Below, in pieces: positions 52,035-63,812 of a stretch of DNA of 64,000 nt (position 1 is its first letter; each line of letters starts with the position of its first letter). A model generated the notes under the pieces. It had not been told where the DNA came from and ran no database searches. It saw nothing but the letters and a program-made list of their open reading frames with translations. Source of the DNA: Nemopilema nomurai. Taxonomy: Eukaryota > Cnidaria > Scyphozoa > Rhizostomeae > Rhizostomatidae. Made by a program: the position numbers and the translations under genes. The stretch is taken from NCBI GenBank assembly GCA_003864495.1, contig ML133401.1:3835189-3899188 (forward strand). Reading direction: 5' to 3'.

Positions 52035-55000
52035 CTAAAATCAAGAAATATTTTTCTTAATCAAGAAAGTAGCAACCTGAAAATGCCTAATGTCCAAAGC
52101 AGGGAAGTGCCTAATGTCCAACTATTCTTCAAAATCATGCAAAAATACAGTCTAATCCTTTGAATAAAGAATGATAAAAAGTAGAAATTTTTTGGGTGAA
52201 AAGCATCAATAGGTATACAATAAGAAATAAAATAGGTAAAACCAAAACTTGTTGCATAAAAATTAAAAGGGTTTAGAAACTTATTAAATGAAACAAAATT
52301 TTCAACTACTTTGTAGAATCTTCATGTTGATGTCATTATCTTCTGGTAAAGTAACAAGAATTTCTAAATTTAATGGAATTAATTTTTAAAACCAAACTAA
52401 TATAATCACCTGTTCCTTTTGCAGGTAGCTCAAACTTGACCCATTTATATTTTTCCAATTTTGTTACATCAGCTAAACTTTGTATCAGATATTGTACAGT
52501 TGGGTGCGAGTAGCCAAAAAATTCAGGGCCAGATCCTGTATTGGTTGTTTCTTTGCCCCGTGCCTTGTTCAATCTCCTGAGAACAGCGCAATGACATGCA
52601 GTTGCTGTTGGTGCAGTGATTGGTTGATCTTTACAGTCTTCAGGAGTGATTTCAAACTAACAAGCAAACAAGACTGATTTCTCACTGGCCATCATTGTTT
52701 CTATCATATTTAAAGAATGTGATCCTCAATGGAAAAAATTTAGATTTACATTAAATACCAAAGGACTTTTAGCTTGCACAAAAAGCACAAATAAAGTTCA
52801 TAATGGTGAAATAGTTATTTGCCAGGTATATAACTGAGTATAACACATCAGATACAAGCAAAATAACTAGGGGAATATATTCGCATATGGACTGCCAGTT
52901 GTTTCTGAAAATACTGACAGAACATATTATTGCTCTTTGACAATCGTGTTAACATCTATATGAATATATGACCTCGGGTGTGAAAGAATTGTCAAACTTT
53001 TTGCAAAGAAGTATTATGGGTGCTCTGGACTTTCTTAAAGATTCTTAAATACCATTTGGCTAGCTAATGCTTGCTTTAGCTGAAACTTTTTGGTTCAGAA
53101 CTGGCAGCAGCAAATAGGTATTAAACCGGGTTTTGGGTGATTCTAGACAAAGATTTGTACTGATACTTTCCTAAATGTCAAAGCATCTATTAAACTGATG
53201 TCTCAGGGCAGCCATTATGGTCTGTTGCATAGTAACTAATCACAAATGTTTAAAGCCCCAATTTAACAATCATGTGCATGCATGCATAATTTCCGTATAA
53301 ACAAAAGAAAATAAATAAAAAAGCGGTGTTAGTATTCTTACCACTGGCTCTGAGCCACCATCCAATATCTTGCATGTATAAATGACCTTGTTTTCAGGAG
53401 TAATCATACTTGGATAAAGTCTTGAGCTGCAGTAACCAACAGGCCAAATATATCGCTCGGAATGAAAGCCAGTTCTATCATATATCACCTACAAAATAAT
53501 TTACTTATATGTACAACTGATTTCTCAGGTAATAAGTTTCAATATTGATTTGATAAGTGTGCTTGATGCATTAGAAAGGTTAAGAAAAGGCAATCCTTCC
53601 TTACAAGATCCTCTAGGAATTAACTTATCATTGTATTGCAAATATGTTTGATTATATTTCAAATTTTTTCATCTTAATAAGTTTCTTGGGGCCCAATTTA
53701 TAAAACGTATAAAATAAAGGAGCATCTCTTAAACAACAAAAGCTATTCTTTAGAGAAATTGTAGATTACCCAACCTACAGTCTACATAGAACATCTATAG
53801 TCAACATATTTAAAATAGAACAAGAAACCAAAGAATGGGTGGCATAGTAAGCACATAAGGTGTTATTCTTGAAGGCTGTGTGCTAAGTACCATAAAGATC
53901 AGAAAATACCGAACCATGTTTCTAATGTGGAAAAATGTGGAGAATTTGCACCAAAATGCATTAGCAATGCTCAGCCCTGCTAATTCGACTCCATGCTTAT
54001 TATTGGTTCATAATAACTAGAAGCACAATCACACGCTCCCGAAAGAGAATTGACGCATTTGAAATGTGGTCGTGGCGTCGTATGCTGAGCACCCACTGGC
54101 CCAAAAGGCAAACCAATGCAAGTGTGCTTGATAGAGTATACCATCCAAAAAGTCTACTCAACCTAATTCATAGAGCACAACTCACGTACTTCGGACATGT
54201 CGCACGAAAAGCAGATGACAGCATAGAAAAGGTTGCTATATTGGGTATGGTCGAAGGCAGTAGAGGGAGGGGCAGACCCCCGACGCGGTGGATTGATAAC
54301 ATCAAATCACTCACTAACATGCAACTCTACGAAGCCCATGGCCCAGAACAATCTCTTTGAGACTGGTACTAATTGGTGATTTTGTACTGTTAAGAAATTG
54401 ATAACTAAGATTCTGATGGAGAACAGTCGGCTATGGTAAATGGAAAAAGCTTGCATGGACCATTTCGACAATGCAATTAAAAGAAAATAAATCCCTTGAA
54501 CAGGGAACTTGTTAAGAATGCAATGGAGAACGAGTGAAATCAGTGAAGTTGAGACAAGTAATGAAGACAAGAAATGGAGGCAAAAGATAAAAAGGTCTCG
54601 TTAAAAAGAACAAAACTTCAGGGGCAAAATTGCTGAAGAGTGAAATACGGGACAAGACTCACAAAATGACCCACAGCAAAGGATGCTTTGCTAAATAGAA
54701 TTTATCCCATTCTGAAAATAATAGTGCCATTCACTTATAATGTCCAAGCTTGTGAGCCCGTGCTAGGATGGGACTAAGTCTTCAACATGTTGTTTTAATA
54801 TAGCAATTACACAAAAAGAGCATATAACAGTAAAATCTTCTCACCGAGGGTTGTAAGCAATAGATATCAATAGATACCACATTGCTCTTATAAACGTTTT
54901 CCTTCATTCTAGAAAAGGCGAAACTTAAAACTTGCGGCATACCTCTCCAAGTTCGTGTACGGTCAAGCCACCAAGGACCAGCGGAAAAACTGGCATTCCT

Positions 55001-58000
55001 ATGGAAAAAACAGGATGGAAAAATCAATAGACACATAAGAGAACTCCAGAACTCAAGTAAGTGGCTTTTGAAACGAAATAGCGCACTGGCGAGTTCTTTC
55101 ATGGCGACTGCAGCTCATGCTGACGGTGAAACCATTCTACTTCAGGTAAACAAACTCCGAAAAAGTAAGGCACGAGACACAGCTAGAATTCAATCATTTA
55201 GTTTTGTTGTCCTTTTGTCGAACAGACTGACAACAAAAACTTTGAAATAAATATCATGAAACAAACGCTTTGAATTCAATATTCCTCTCTGACTTTGAGG
55301 CAGTGCTAAAAATCAAAACATCTTATTTGTTTTTGCTATCATTGTAAATATCTTGGGTATCTCTTATGCCCTACTTGCAATGGACATCCTTTTCATGTGG
55401 CTTGCTAACTTGTTTTCGTACAGAGAACTGGCTGTCAAACGACACACATTCAGCAACAGTTTCTTACAGATGCCTTTCAGCACTCAGTCTTCGCCACATT
55501 TGCAAGTTATTTTCTTGACTTCAATCGAGGTTCCTTTACAAGTTTCTAAAACCATGAAGCGTTCCAATTCTAACAGAAACAGAACGTTTCTGACTCTAAC
55601 GCATCATTCACGTCTAATTTCCTTTCTACGCTTGGTTTACAATCCTTCAAATGATTATTTAGAGCTCGAGCGAAAAACATATTCCGTTCAGAGGCGATAC
55701 ACAGCCTGCAGGACCTGATCATAGCCACATGAGTTCGACACTAAAATGTCCTAGTAAGCAACCCTTTTGTGTAGTTAGTTACTGTCAGGCTAGACGCTGT
55801 TCATCCCAAACCGTAACCAGTCTGTCGTTCTTCCTTACTAAAATTGCCCCCCCCCCCTCACCCCAATGTGCTTTATTGTGTTTAAATATGTTGAGATGCT
55901 TGTGGTGATAGAGGCAAGGACAAATAAAAAATTAAGGTTAAATAAAAAATTAATAAAACAAATGTCATTGCGATCATTATTCAATTTATAAAATTTCAAC
56001 CCAACGCAAGACTTTTACAAAAAGTGCACCTTGCAATTTTTTTATTTCCCAGTAATGTAGAAAATGATTAAATGTTCCTGACATTTTCTAGAAAGATACT
56101 TCAAACATATGCAATTTTCCGAAGTCTTTGGAATAGAGTGGACTATATTGAAAACTTTGGAAACTTTAGACTTCTACGAGGTATGGCAACATTAAGATTG
56201 AAAGTGCTAAAATATAATAATGATGTTCACAATAAACGTTTTATCGATAAAGTATCCAACTAACCAGTTTCATCCACAGGAATCGGCTGAACCTTGCGTT
56301 TCATCGCTGTTCCAGGCTTTTTTCGTTTTGGTTTCTCTGAAAAATCGTAACACATGAATAAGAAGAAAGATTGTAAAGCAAAAATTGAGTCATTTCATAT
56401 TAGAAGTCTTCTTTCTGTGAGTTATAGTTTTTGCATTTTAGCCACCAAAATAACAAACTGGCATACCAAAATAACAAATTTTCTTCGGCAGGTTAAGGAA
56501 ACCTTTCCGGTATTTTGTTTTAAGAGTTACAGATGATTTAAGAAGTTACAGATGAGTTACGAAATCCCTACTTAAGGAAATGGCGATTCATAGCTCGCAA
56601 TAAATTTTGAAACAAGCATTTATTAATCATTCTTAAAACACAAGGAATAATTTGCACAATAGGTGTCATTAACTTCACTAATAAAGCAAATATATATCGT
56701 ATTAATACATTCAAATAAAGTATAAATGGAAACATGTGAATTATTTAGGGAGTAATAGTACCAAAAAAGATATGGATGGGAAAAAAAATTCATATCAGTA
56801 TAAAGTTTGCGAGCGCTATTGGTGAGCTACTTAAAAATGATATTCAAAATAAAATGTTCTCACCTTGCTTAGACATTGCTTCTCTCTTCTTTTTGATGGC
56901 ATTGTTCTTACTGTTTTTCTTCTTCTTCCCATACGGTGTTGATGTTAGGCCGGATGGCTGTACAGGCCCTAGCACAGTCGGTGGAAGATTTCCGTGGAAA
57001 TTGGCCGCCAACGACTTCAGGGCAGCGGAGCTTTGAAGTGCCTGAGACTCGGTCATTGGTAAATATTGAAACAGCTTCTTAAGAAGCATTCTACGGTGGC
57101 GAGAAATGAAACAAATATCAAGGGTGCGGCTCTGTATAAAGGATGTTTGGGTGTGAAGAAAATTGTGGTGTTTATCTAAAAGAACTGTGTATGACTAAAT
57201 GTTCTAGCTCAATAAAAATGATACAAAATACAACAGCGTATGCGAAAAGAAAAATTCGATGCACTTTGGTCAAAATAGACTCTCTTAAAAATAAGACTGC
57301 AGCTCTTGAATTTCCTCCAACGTTTCTCAGCAATTTGGCATTGGAAAAAGATGAGGAGCACAAAGAATAGAAAATTAGTCGGATTTGAAACAAATTTGAG
57401 TTCATACTTCCGCTCCCCTTTAGCTTTGACCAGTAGCTGTTCTGTGTATGAGATTTCGTCGGACAGAGCGGCATTCTCCTAAAATATTAAATAATATGCG
57501 CATATATTTACAAAAATCATATACCATTATCTCAAGGGCATAATCAACATAGCAACTGCACGTTCTTCAAAATCAGTCTTGATTACATTAATAGCCAAAA
57601 TTTGATTTAAAAAATTGGCGTAATTCTATACAATGCTTGAAATTCAAATAAGAGTCTGTTTGTGATGCTATTTACACTCCTTATTTTAGGGAACAGTGGT
57701 TGCCAACAATGAGTTCAACGAGTCATTTATTCAAAATGCTTGATTTGTTTTGTTCTTCTCCCATCAATGTATTACTTCCTGCTATATCTGTGCTTTTCAG
57801 TGTATTACCCATCATATTTCATCATACTGTCTAGTATATTTTGTAGACTGACCAATTAATTTCTCAGAGCAATGATTCCCTGATGTTGAACAAAGTTCAC
57901 TTCAACAAAAGCAAGGACTTCAATAAACTTCATTATGTCTACATGGTCCTTTGCAAAATGACACACTAGTCTCCACACAGCCGTGAAGATCAGAAGATCG

Positions 58001-59680
58001 CCTGTGATGAGGCACATATTAGTCCGACATACACCACAGCCAGCTGTCTATGGTATGTGCATCCGCGATGCATCCCAAGGAAACTATCATTCATCAAAAT
58101 CATTATCCGCCTATCAGTTAAAATCAGGCTTAAATTAAACTACATTTCTCTTTCTGAACAGACTTAAAGGAAGGCAAAATATTTTTGGTGAAACAGCAAC
58201 TCACAAAAACAAGAAATTTTGCTTTTCTCCTTAGCTTTTTAGGTTTGTATCTATAGTGTTCAGTATGTTTGCTCCTTTTCCCTTTGAATGACTCCATCTT
58301 CTGGAAAAAGATTAAATGAAAATGAACAAATTAGCCTTTCTGATATTGAAGCAAATAAAAGGATGAACTTTAAGCACACCAATTATCTTAAAGGCAAGAA
58401 GATAATGCCAGGGCCCTGGGTCACATTTTTGATTTTGCATCTAAAGCACCTAAGTATTTAGCATAGTACGTGCTTTGTAGCCCTTACTCTTCAGCAATAG
58501 CAAGCAACTTATTCTGTTTGCTTTCCATATGAAAATTCTGCTATTCTGTAACTTGACAGTTACTTTATAAAAGTATCGATTGACAATTTTCTTGTCAGCA
58601 TATCAGCATTTAATTTTTCATTTTTGTTAAAACCTGCATCATACTTTTTAAACCTTCAAAAGTTGCTTTGTTATTTAAGAGGTTCTACAAGACACATAAA
58701 TGTCACATAAATGTCAGTTCATGAAGTCTTGTTGTCAGTTCAAGAAACTAAATATTATATTCAAAAGTTACATATATCTGACACCATCATACCTGTAAGA
58801 TATAACAGCAAAAATACTCTAACAGATGCAATTCAAATGAAAAAAGTTGTTGAGAACGTCAAAGGTTCCTTACAGATGAATCTTTTTGCTTCTTTTTCCT
58901 TTTAGGCTTTTTCTCCCTTTCGTCATCATGACTAAAAAACAATTTGGGAAATTGTGCTGCACTTGCAGTAAAATAAAGAAAGTTTGTTTATAGATAGAAA
59001 AAACCTTACCAGTGCCAAGCCTAACAGTGCAACAATGGAAATTCATGATGGCATTGTATCACAAAAAAACAATTATTGAGCACTTTGAGAATTTCTCCAC
59101 CAGTGATTTGGAGCCATAGAGAGAAAGAATTACCGGGGAAAATGTGGACTTTCTGTGGGGGGTAAACTAAAGGAATATTGAAAAATGTTGCCCTTTGCAA
59201 GCATAAATGTTTGTAATTAACATCTAAAGCTTAACAAATAAAAGTATGGCCTGTTCGAAGATTCTCCTTGCTTATCCCATACAATTTCCAATGCTGATGC
59301 AACATTGTAAAGTTCCGATATTCATATGTGTCAGCCAATTTCTTTAACTGTGACACTTAGAGATGAAACATTTAAATTTTAAAAGAAACATGACATAAAT
59401 TCAACATATCACTGGCTAGACAAATTGTTAAAATAAACAAAGACAGTTTTTTCATTTGTGGCTTAGTAGACGTAATTAGTAAATGCAATCTGTATTTAGT
59501 AACAATTCTTTGCTTCTCAATTCAGAAATCTTACCCTTCAGTGTGATCGCTCCCTCTTTCACCAGCAAAAGCAGCAACAAATGGAAATGAATGTGCAGGT
59601 TCTGAAAGACTAGGAAACAGGTTGGTTGTACCTATTGGATCGAAGCCACCAGATGACATAAGAACATCTTCATGGGCCAT
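51943..59680 (-). CDS. TBRG1: Transforming growth factor beta regulator 1 (TBRG1/NIAM), complete ten-exon coding region
   Basis: Nuclear FY-rich protein; in mammals a growth inhibitor linked to ARF/p53 and chromatin. Coding exons in transcript order: 59535-59680, 58874-58931, 58205-58300, 57408-57478, 56864-57090, 56265-56336, 54943-54998, 53342-53488, 52410-52656, 51943-52034. All have GT/AG borders; the sum is 1212 nt, 403 residues (human about 411). Landmarks: basic KPKRKKKQK near 57-65; KHTEHYRYKPKKLRRKA then ENAALSDEI (about 79-109); LLKKLFQYL (126-134); VQPIPVDETG, GMPVFPLVLGGLTVHELGE; FYRN-type ERYIWPVGYCSSRLYPS and YTCKILDGG (about 253-287); FYRC-type GPEFFGYSHPTVQYLIQS and YKWVKFELP. 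The tail is Ser/Gly-rich. Order and spacing match the family throughout, so I am confident. Confidence 0.94.
52410..52656 (-). CDS. TBRG1: TBRG1 coding exon 9 (FYRC)
   Basis: 247 nt between acceptor CTTGTTAG and donor GTGATT. Starts FEITPED, ending the FYRN part, then ATACHCAVLRRLN and the FYRC part GPEFFGYSHPTVQYLIQS and KYKWVKFELP. Confidence 0.93.
53342..53488 (-). CDS. TBRG1: TBRG1 coding exon 8 (FYRN)
   Basis: 147 nt between acceptor TTTTGTAG and donor GTAAGA, phase 0 on both sides. Encodes most of the FY-rich N-terminal domain: ERYIWPVGYCSSRLYPSM and VIYTCKILDGGSEPV. Confidence 0.93.
54013..54360 (+). pseudogene. LINE (non-LTR retrotransposon) fragment, post-reverse-transcriptase region
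   Basis: Open frame encoding RIDAFEMWSWRRMLSTHWPK, then RAQLTYFGHVARK and GSRGRGRPPTRWIDNIK up to a stop. This is the C-terminal conserved region found after the reverse transcriptase in many animal LINE polyproteins. No RT motifs are present upstream, so only a 5'-truncated stub remains. It sits in the TBRG1 intron between exons 7 and 8, antisense to the host gene. Confidence 0.85.
54943..54998 (-). CDS. TBRG1: TBRG1 coding exon 7
   Basis: 56 nt between acceptor TTCCATAG and donor GTATGC. Encodes MPVFPLVLGGLTVHELGE, a short highly conserved block before the FYRN domain. Confidence 0.9.
56265..56336 (-). CDS. TBRG1: TBRG1 coding exon 6
   Basis: 72 nt between acceptor ATTTTCAG and donor GTTAGT. 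Encodes EKPKRKKPGTAMKRKVQPIP and VDET; the VQPIPVDETG block is characteristic of TBRG1. Confidence 0.88.
56864..57090 (-). CDS. TBRG1: TBRG1 coding exon 5
   Basis: 227 nt between acceptor CACCGTAG and donor GTGAGA. Opens with MLLKKLFQYLPMTESQ, conserved in TBRG1, and then a variable linker ending in a Lys-rich stretch (YGKKKKNSKNNAIKKKRE). Confidence 0.9.
57408..57478 (-). CDS. TBRG1: TBRG1 coding exon 4
   Basis: 71 nt between acceptor ATTTTAG and donor GTATGA. Encodes ENAALSDEISYTEQLLVKAK and GER, the conserved coiled segment of TBRG1. Confidence 0.88.
58205..58300 (-). CDS. TBRG1: TBRG1 coding exon 3
   Basis: 96 nt between acceptor TTTTTCCAG and donor GTGAGT. Encodes SKHTEHYRYKPKKLRRKAKF, the family's basic N-terminal block directly before ENAA. 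Confidence 0.88.
58874..58931 (-). CDS. TBRG1: TBRG1 coding exon 2
   Basis: 58 nt between acceptor TTTTTTAG and donor GTAAGG. Encodes the very basic HDDEREKKPKRKKKQKDSS, a likely nuclear localisation signal. Phases join on both sides. Confidence 0.75.
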
Positions 59681-59683
59681 AGC
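59535..59683 (-). CDS. TBRG1: TBRG1 first coding exon
   Basis: Starts after acceptor TTTTCTCTAG with only three non-coding bases (GCT) before ATG at 59678-59680, so the rest of the 5' UTR must lie in an upstream exon. Encodes MAHEDVLMSSGGFDPIG and on to HTEG; ends at donor GTAAGA. The N-terminal sequence itself is not conserved enough to recognise, and the exon is accepted because phase and position fit. Confidence 0.75.
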
Positions 59684-61315
59684 CTAGAGAAAAAAATTGT
59701 GAACTCAGAAAAATAATTGAAAGGGCTATTACCAATTCTTTTAACATTATACAAAACGAGGAAAAGCTGCAGGTGATTGTGCCTGACAAAACTTGAATCA
59801 TTTATGCTAGATAATGGTCAATTATAAAGCAGAGTAGAAAGGATGGAACAACTCTGTTCCATTGTTGGTGACATAAACACCAGGAACAATGTCTCTAGTC
59901 TTCCAAGAGAAGGTTCATAGAAATACTTATCAAAAAGAGAAAATCCAAAAGCACAAAACATGTGACTGAAATGCAGTTGGATGTGTTACACAAGATTGAA
60001 AGATCATAGGCTATTTGTGGAGTTACAGAATAAGCTGAGTATTGACAAATATGAGATTGTACAAGAGAGATACAACTTTGTGAAAAGAATTGATAATTAG
60101 TTGACAAGCAGCAAATACAGAATCCTCTTGTTATTCCTGGTAAAGCTATAAAGAGTAGAATGAGAAAAAGGTAGAAGCAAAACATCAAAAAGGATTTACG
60201 TAAATTGAATCTGGATTAAACACTTTGGATAATGCTGCATGAAAAGCTACCAAAGCATCCCCACCCAACCTGTTTAATTGTGGAAAGAGGACATTTTAAA
60301 CAGTAATAATGACAGGAAAAGTTGTTCATGAAAGTCTCTTTTACTGGAAAAGAATTAAAGATACTGTCCCAGAATTGGTCTGTGCTAGAGTATTGAAAAT
60401 TTATATTTTTATGAAGATAGTTTGAAAGGCTCATAGCAGATTTGTAATGCTACACAAAAATGACATTTTCTCAATTGAACTTTATTTCACATCAATCCTT
60501 AGTTATTTTCAGACTAACTGATTATTCAAAATATTTATAATTCGTACCAGAGATTTGCAGAAGAAAAAGTATGAGCAGAAACTAGGAATAGAAGTTGCAA
60601 CAAAGAGTAAAAATTCAGTATAATCGTTTATGCCAGAAGATGACATCCTACTCCAGTTTACAGCAAATAAATGCTCTCTAAGATTGGTAAAAATTATCCA
60701 CATTACAATATTGGAATTTGATACATGAAAATAGCTGCAGACTCATTTTTTCTTTTATTCTCCTCAAAAACTGTCAAGGTGTACTTATAATACAAGATAG
60801 CATACTGTAAAAGGATATACTAGCAACTTTGATCTTGGCTTCCTTTCTAACACTTTGGCATTACAATTGTCCCTTGTTGCAATTGTTGCATTTTGTGTTC
60901 CTTACTAGTTAATGAATAACCAGTTAGCGATTAGTTAAGTTCGAATAAACCAGGTACTTTGGAAATCGCATTCTTGTCTAGAAAAATAGCAAAAAACTAT
61001 GCTTCCCTGCAGACAGTCGAGTCATATCATATATCATGTGAAGGTTGAAGAGAAACTTATTGGAAAAACAAAAATATTCCTAAATTATAAATGCTTTAAA
61101 CTCAGATGTTAGGTAAACGACTTTCTAATGATTCACGAAGCAGTTACTTTTTCATTATCATAGGATTTAAAGCGTAATTTTGTATGAAAACAGAACCAGC
61201 AAGGATCGGATGTAAGATAAAAAGGCCATTCCAAGCATGGTGCGTAGGACATCACACTTGAAGTTGTATACGAGCAATAATTCACATTAATGTATACTCA
61301 TTAGGTAAATAATAC

Positions 61316-61390
61316 CTTCAACAACCGTTGTCCAACACCCAAAGTATCGCTCTGTTGTCTTTATCCTTCTGCTTTTCGGAATTCCGCCAT
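61316..61390 (-). other. TBRG1: Candidate non-coding first exon of TBRG1
   Basis: The first coding exon begins three bases before the ATG, which requires an upstream 5' UTR exon. A donor GTTGAAG|GTATTA lies at 61311-61315 on the minus strand in a relatively GC-rich patch. The exon's 5' edge is a guess and no TATA box is evident. Confidence 0.3.
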
Positions 61391-61806
61391 TAGGACTGGC
61401 CTCTGTTTGAAGCTCTGTTTTGCAATCGAGACTTGGTTCAGTTTTTGCAATGAAAATGACCAAAAGAAAGGACAGGATTTTCGTGCCGCTTCATGGGAAA
61501 CTGTCTAAATCCACTTGTCTAAACCCACTTGTTGAAAACGAATTGATTATTATTGCAGGTAACATGCGATTACCGAGTCAAAACTTTTGGTCATTTTAAA
61601 CGCTTTCACACCCTTTGGAGTGCCTTACGAAAAAGTTCTTTTAACACGTGAAAATCACGATTCCGCTGTTCTGCATTTTGGAGAAGAAAAACAAAAGATA
61701 GGAAAACAGTTTCTGTGTTTATTTGACACCTATGCACAGCTGTTCGAAAATGCGAGTCAATTCAAAGTTCTTATGTAAGATTGGTACTACATAACAATTA
61801 GAATGT

Positions 61807-61858
61807 AATGCCTGCAGTAAATAACTTCCATAATGCAATCTCTTGAATTGCTTCATGT
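61807..61858 (+). repeat. Interspersed repeat fragment, copy 2
   Basis: Partner of 46738-46789. Here it is followed by (ATT)n simple sequence from about 61903. Confidence 0.65.
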
Positions 61859-61902
61859 GTGCTTATTATTGTTCTCACTACTGTCAAACTAACATATAAA
61901 AA

Positions 61903-61960
61903 GGAATTATTATTGTTATTACTATTATTATTATAATTATTATCATTTATAGTATTATTC
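61903..61960. repeat. (ATT)n microsatellite
   Basis: Imperfect ATT repeat immediately 3' of the 61807-61858 repeat fragment; open frames across it give poly-Asn and are not genes. Confidence 0.85.
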
Positions 61961-63466
61961 AACTTTATCAAGTTCCATGAAGCAAAGCATGAGAACAAAA
62001 GAGGATCTTCTATTCTAAATGCACTTAGACGCATTTCTCCGAGTTGCTTCAAAAGCTTCTTATTCGTAGCGCAATCTGCTGCCAGTTATTACGCCATCAA
62101 AATAATATAAATCCATATGAACCGAAGATTAACAAATATTCGTTTCGTATAGTCAATTTTCAATGAATTCACAACGCTGAAATCAATAGGACTTTAAACT
62201 CTGTTACAGTGAACTACAGGATTCCCTTCATGTCTACCTGACTTTATAATCTCGAAAGAGCATTTAAAAGCCAGGTCAGCCTTTAGATATCAAATCTGGC
62301 TATTTCTCATTGACAAAAAACCAATAGTAAGTGCCTTAACAAGTTTTACGCATTTAAACAGAAACAATAGGGAATTTTTAATTATACTAAAGTTCTTTTC
62401 TTTCTAAAGTCCGTTCTAAACTTCTGAAATTTAGGAAAGCTTTAGGTATTAACAAGTCAAACTGGAAAAACCTTTTTCATATGTAAATCAATCTGATAAA
62501 AGTTTTACGCAAAAAGTCCTCATAATAGTCGAAATCATTAAAGTCAAAATTTGAGTTGATTAATGGAAAATCAATAATGGAATTGAGCCACTGACAAAAC
62601 TTTCATCAAAGTTAGTACCATTTATAGCAACTCTTACGGTGATAGGATTTCGAAAAATTAAAATGCACACTTAAAACTTTGTCTTTTTCTCAAATGATTC
62701 TCAGATTCTTCATACAAATTAGAGCCATTTTTACTTTCTTACTAAAATTTGGGCAATGAAGCATAATTTCTTGTATTTCTAAACATAGGCGCAGACTCAA
62801 GGGGCTTCGGGGCTTCCTCGCAAAATTTAGAAGGAGGCTAGACCACCTGGGAAATAGTTAATGGTTAATGTTAGGTTTGACCAGCATGAAATAATAACAA
62901 TACCTGAGAACACCACATAAGATCCATGAGCTAGGCCCCTTGAATTATTTTTCTGTTGAGGTCAACAGCCTTCATTTGAAATCACCTTGAATTTTTAGCC
63001 GCTCCCCTTGAAAAGTATCTGTGCCCATGTTTAAAAATTATTGTTTCCACCAGGGAAACAAAAATTAGACCAAAGCAGTAAAAGATGGTACGCTCTACAC
63101 ATTTTAAAGGCTTAAAGCAAGGAAGGCGCAGAGCCCAGAAAAATTTAAAGCTCCACGGCTGGGAGCCGGAGGAAGTTTTGTTAGTAATTTTTACTATTAA
63201 CAATGAAATTGATTGTAAAAAGTTTGTTTTAAGTTGGTAACAAGGAAGGTTTGAAATATAAAAACTGCAGCAGGAGGAAGGTTATAACTTTTTCTGGACT
63301 CTTGCAAAGCGCATAATTTACAAAATCTCCTCCGCATCCGACCTGCGCAGTGCTTCAACGCCTGGATAATAAGTGAAACCTTTTCATCTTGCAATTTTTG
63401 GGAGATGCATACAAATAAGAGCCCCTAACTATTCCATCCGACGGCTAGAATTATCGATCAGATTTG

Positions 63467-63812
63467 CTATTCCACGTCGATATTCATGAAAAATTTGGCA
63501 GCTTCTTTGATTGTAAGCGAGCCCCTCGGGTCCTTGAGCTTTTCGTTGATGATGCTAGCAGCATTCTTACAAACAATGTATCTAAACTTTGGCTCTTTGT
63601 GTTCAATTATCTCCTTGATGGTTTTCGCGATTTTTGGCACATTTAAGCTCCGTAATAAGGCTCTGTGCTCAAGTTTAGAAACAGTCTCGTCCATATGATC
63701 GTATTCGAACGTGATTTCGCTGTTGGGCACGCACTGCGATTGGGTGGGTAGTTCTAGTATGACCTTTGATGGGCTTTGTTCCTCGTCCAAAGACGTCTGT
63801 ATAACAGATACC
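63467..63812 (-). CDS. Last exon of a probable short-chain dehydrogenase (RDH8/17beta-HSD1-like), gene continues beyond the window
   Basis: Begins after acceptor CTTTCTTCTAG (first base completes a split codon) and runs to TAG at 63467-63469, 114 complete codons. The stretch PKIAKTIKEIIEHKEPKFRY followed by KLKDPRGSL resembles the C-terminal end of retinol-dehydrogenase-8-like SDRs, where a helix with VA..I...I precedes P(K/R)(F/L)RY and (K)DPTG. The catalytic Ser-Tyr-Lys and the Rossmann glycine motif would lie in upstream exons outside the window. The exon model is firm; the family call is moderate and based on recalled patterns. Confidence 0.55.

Larger units (their letters stand above)
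59684..63466. other. TBRG1 5' region and intergenic DNA
   Basis: Includes the probable 5' UTR intron and first exon of TBRG1. A plus-strand frame at 61587-61778 (no ATG; starts TTG) ends in FGEEKQKIGKQFLCLFDTYA-like sequence that I do not recognise. From about 62790 to 63180 the DNA has GC-rich clustered palindromes typical of old repeats. Confidence 0.5.

Noticed and set aside
55353..55718. 121-codon plus-strand frame in a TBRG1 intron
   Set aside because: No domain, low-information Ser/Thr/Leu composition and no splice support.
61798..62052. 84-codon minus-strand frame with poly-Asn
   Set aside because: It reads through the (ATT)n microsatellite.
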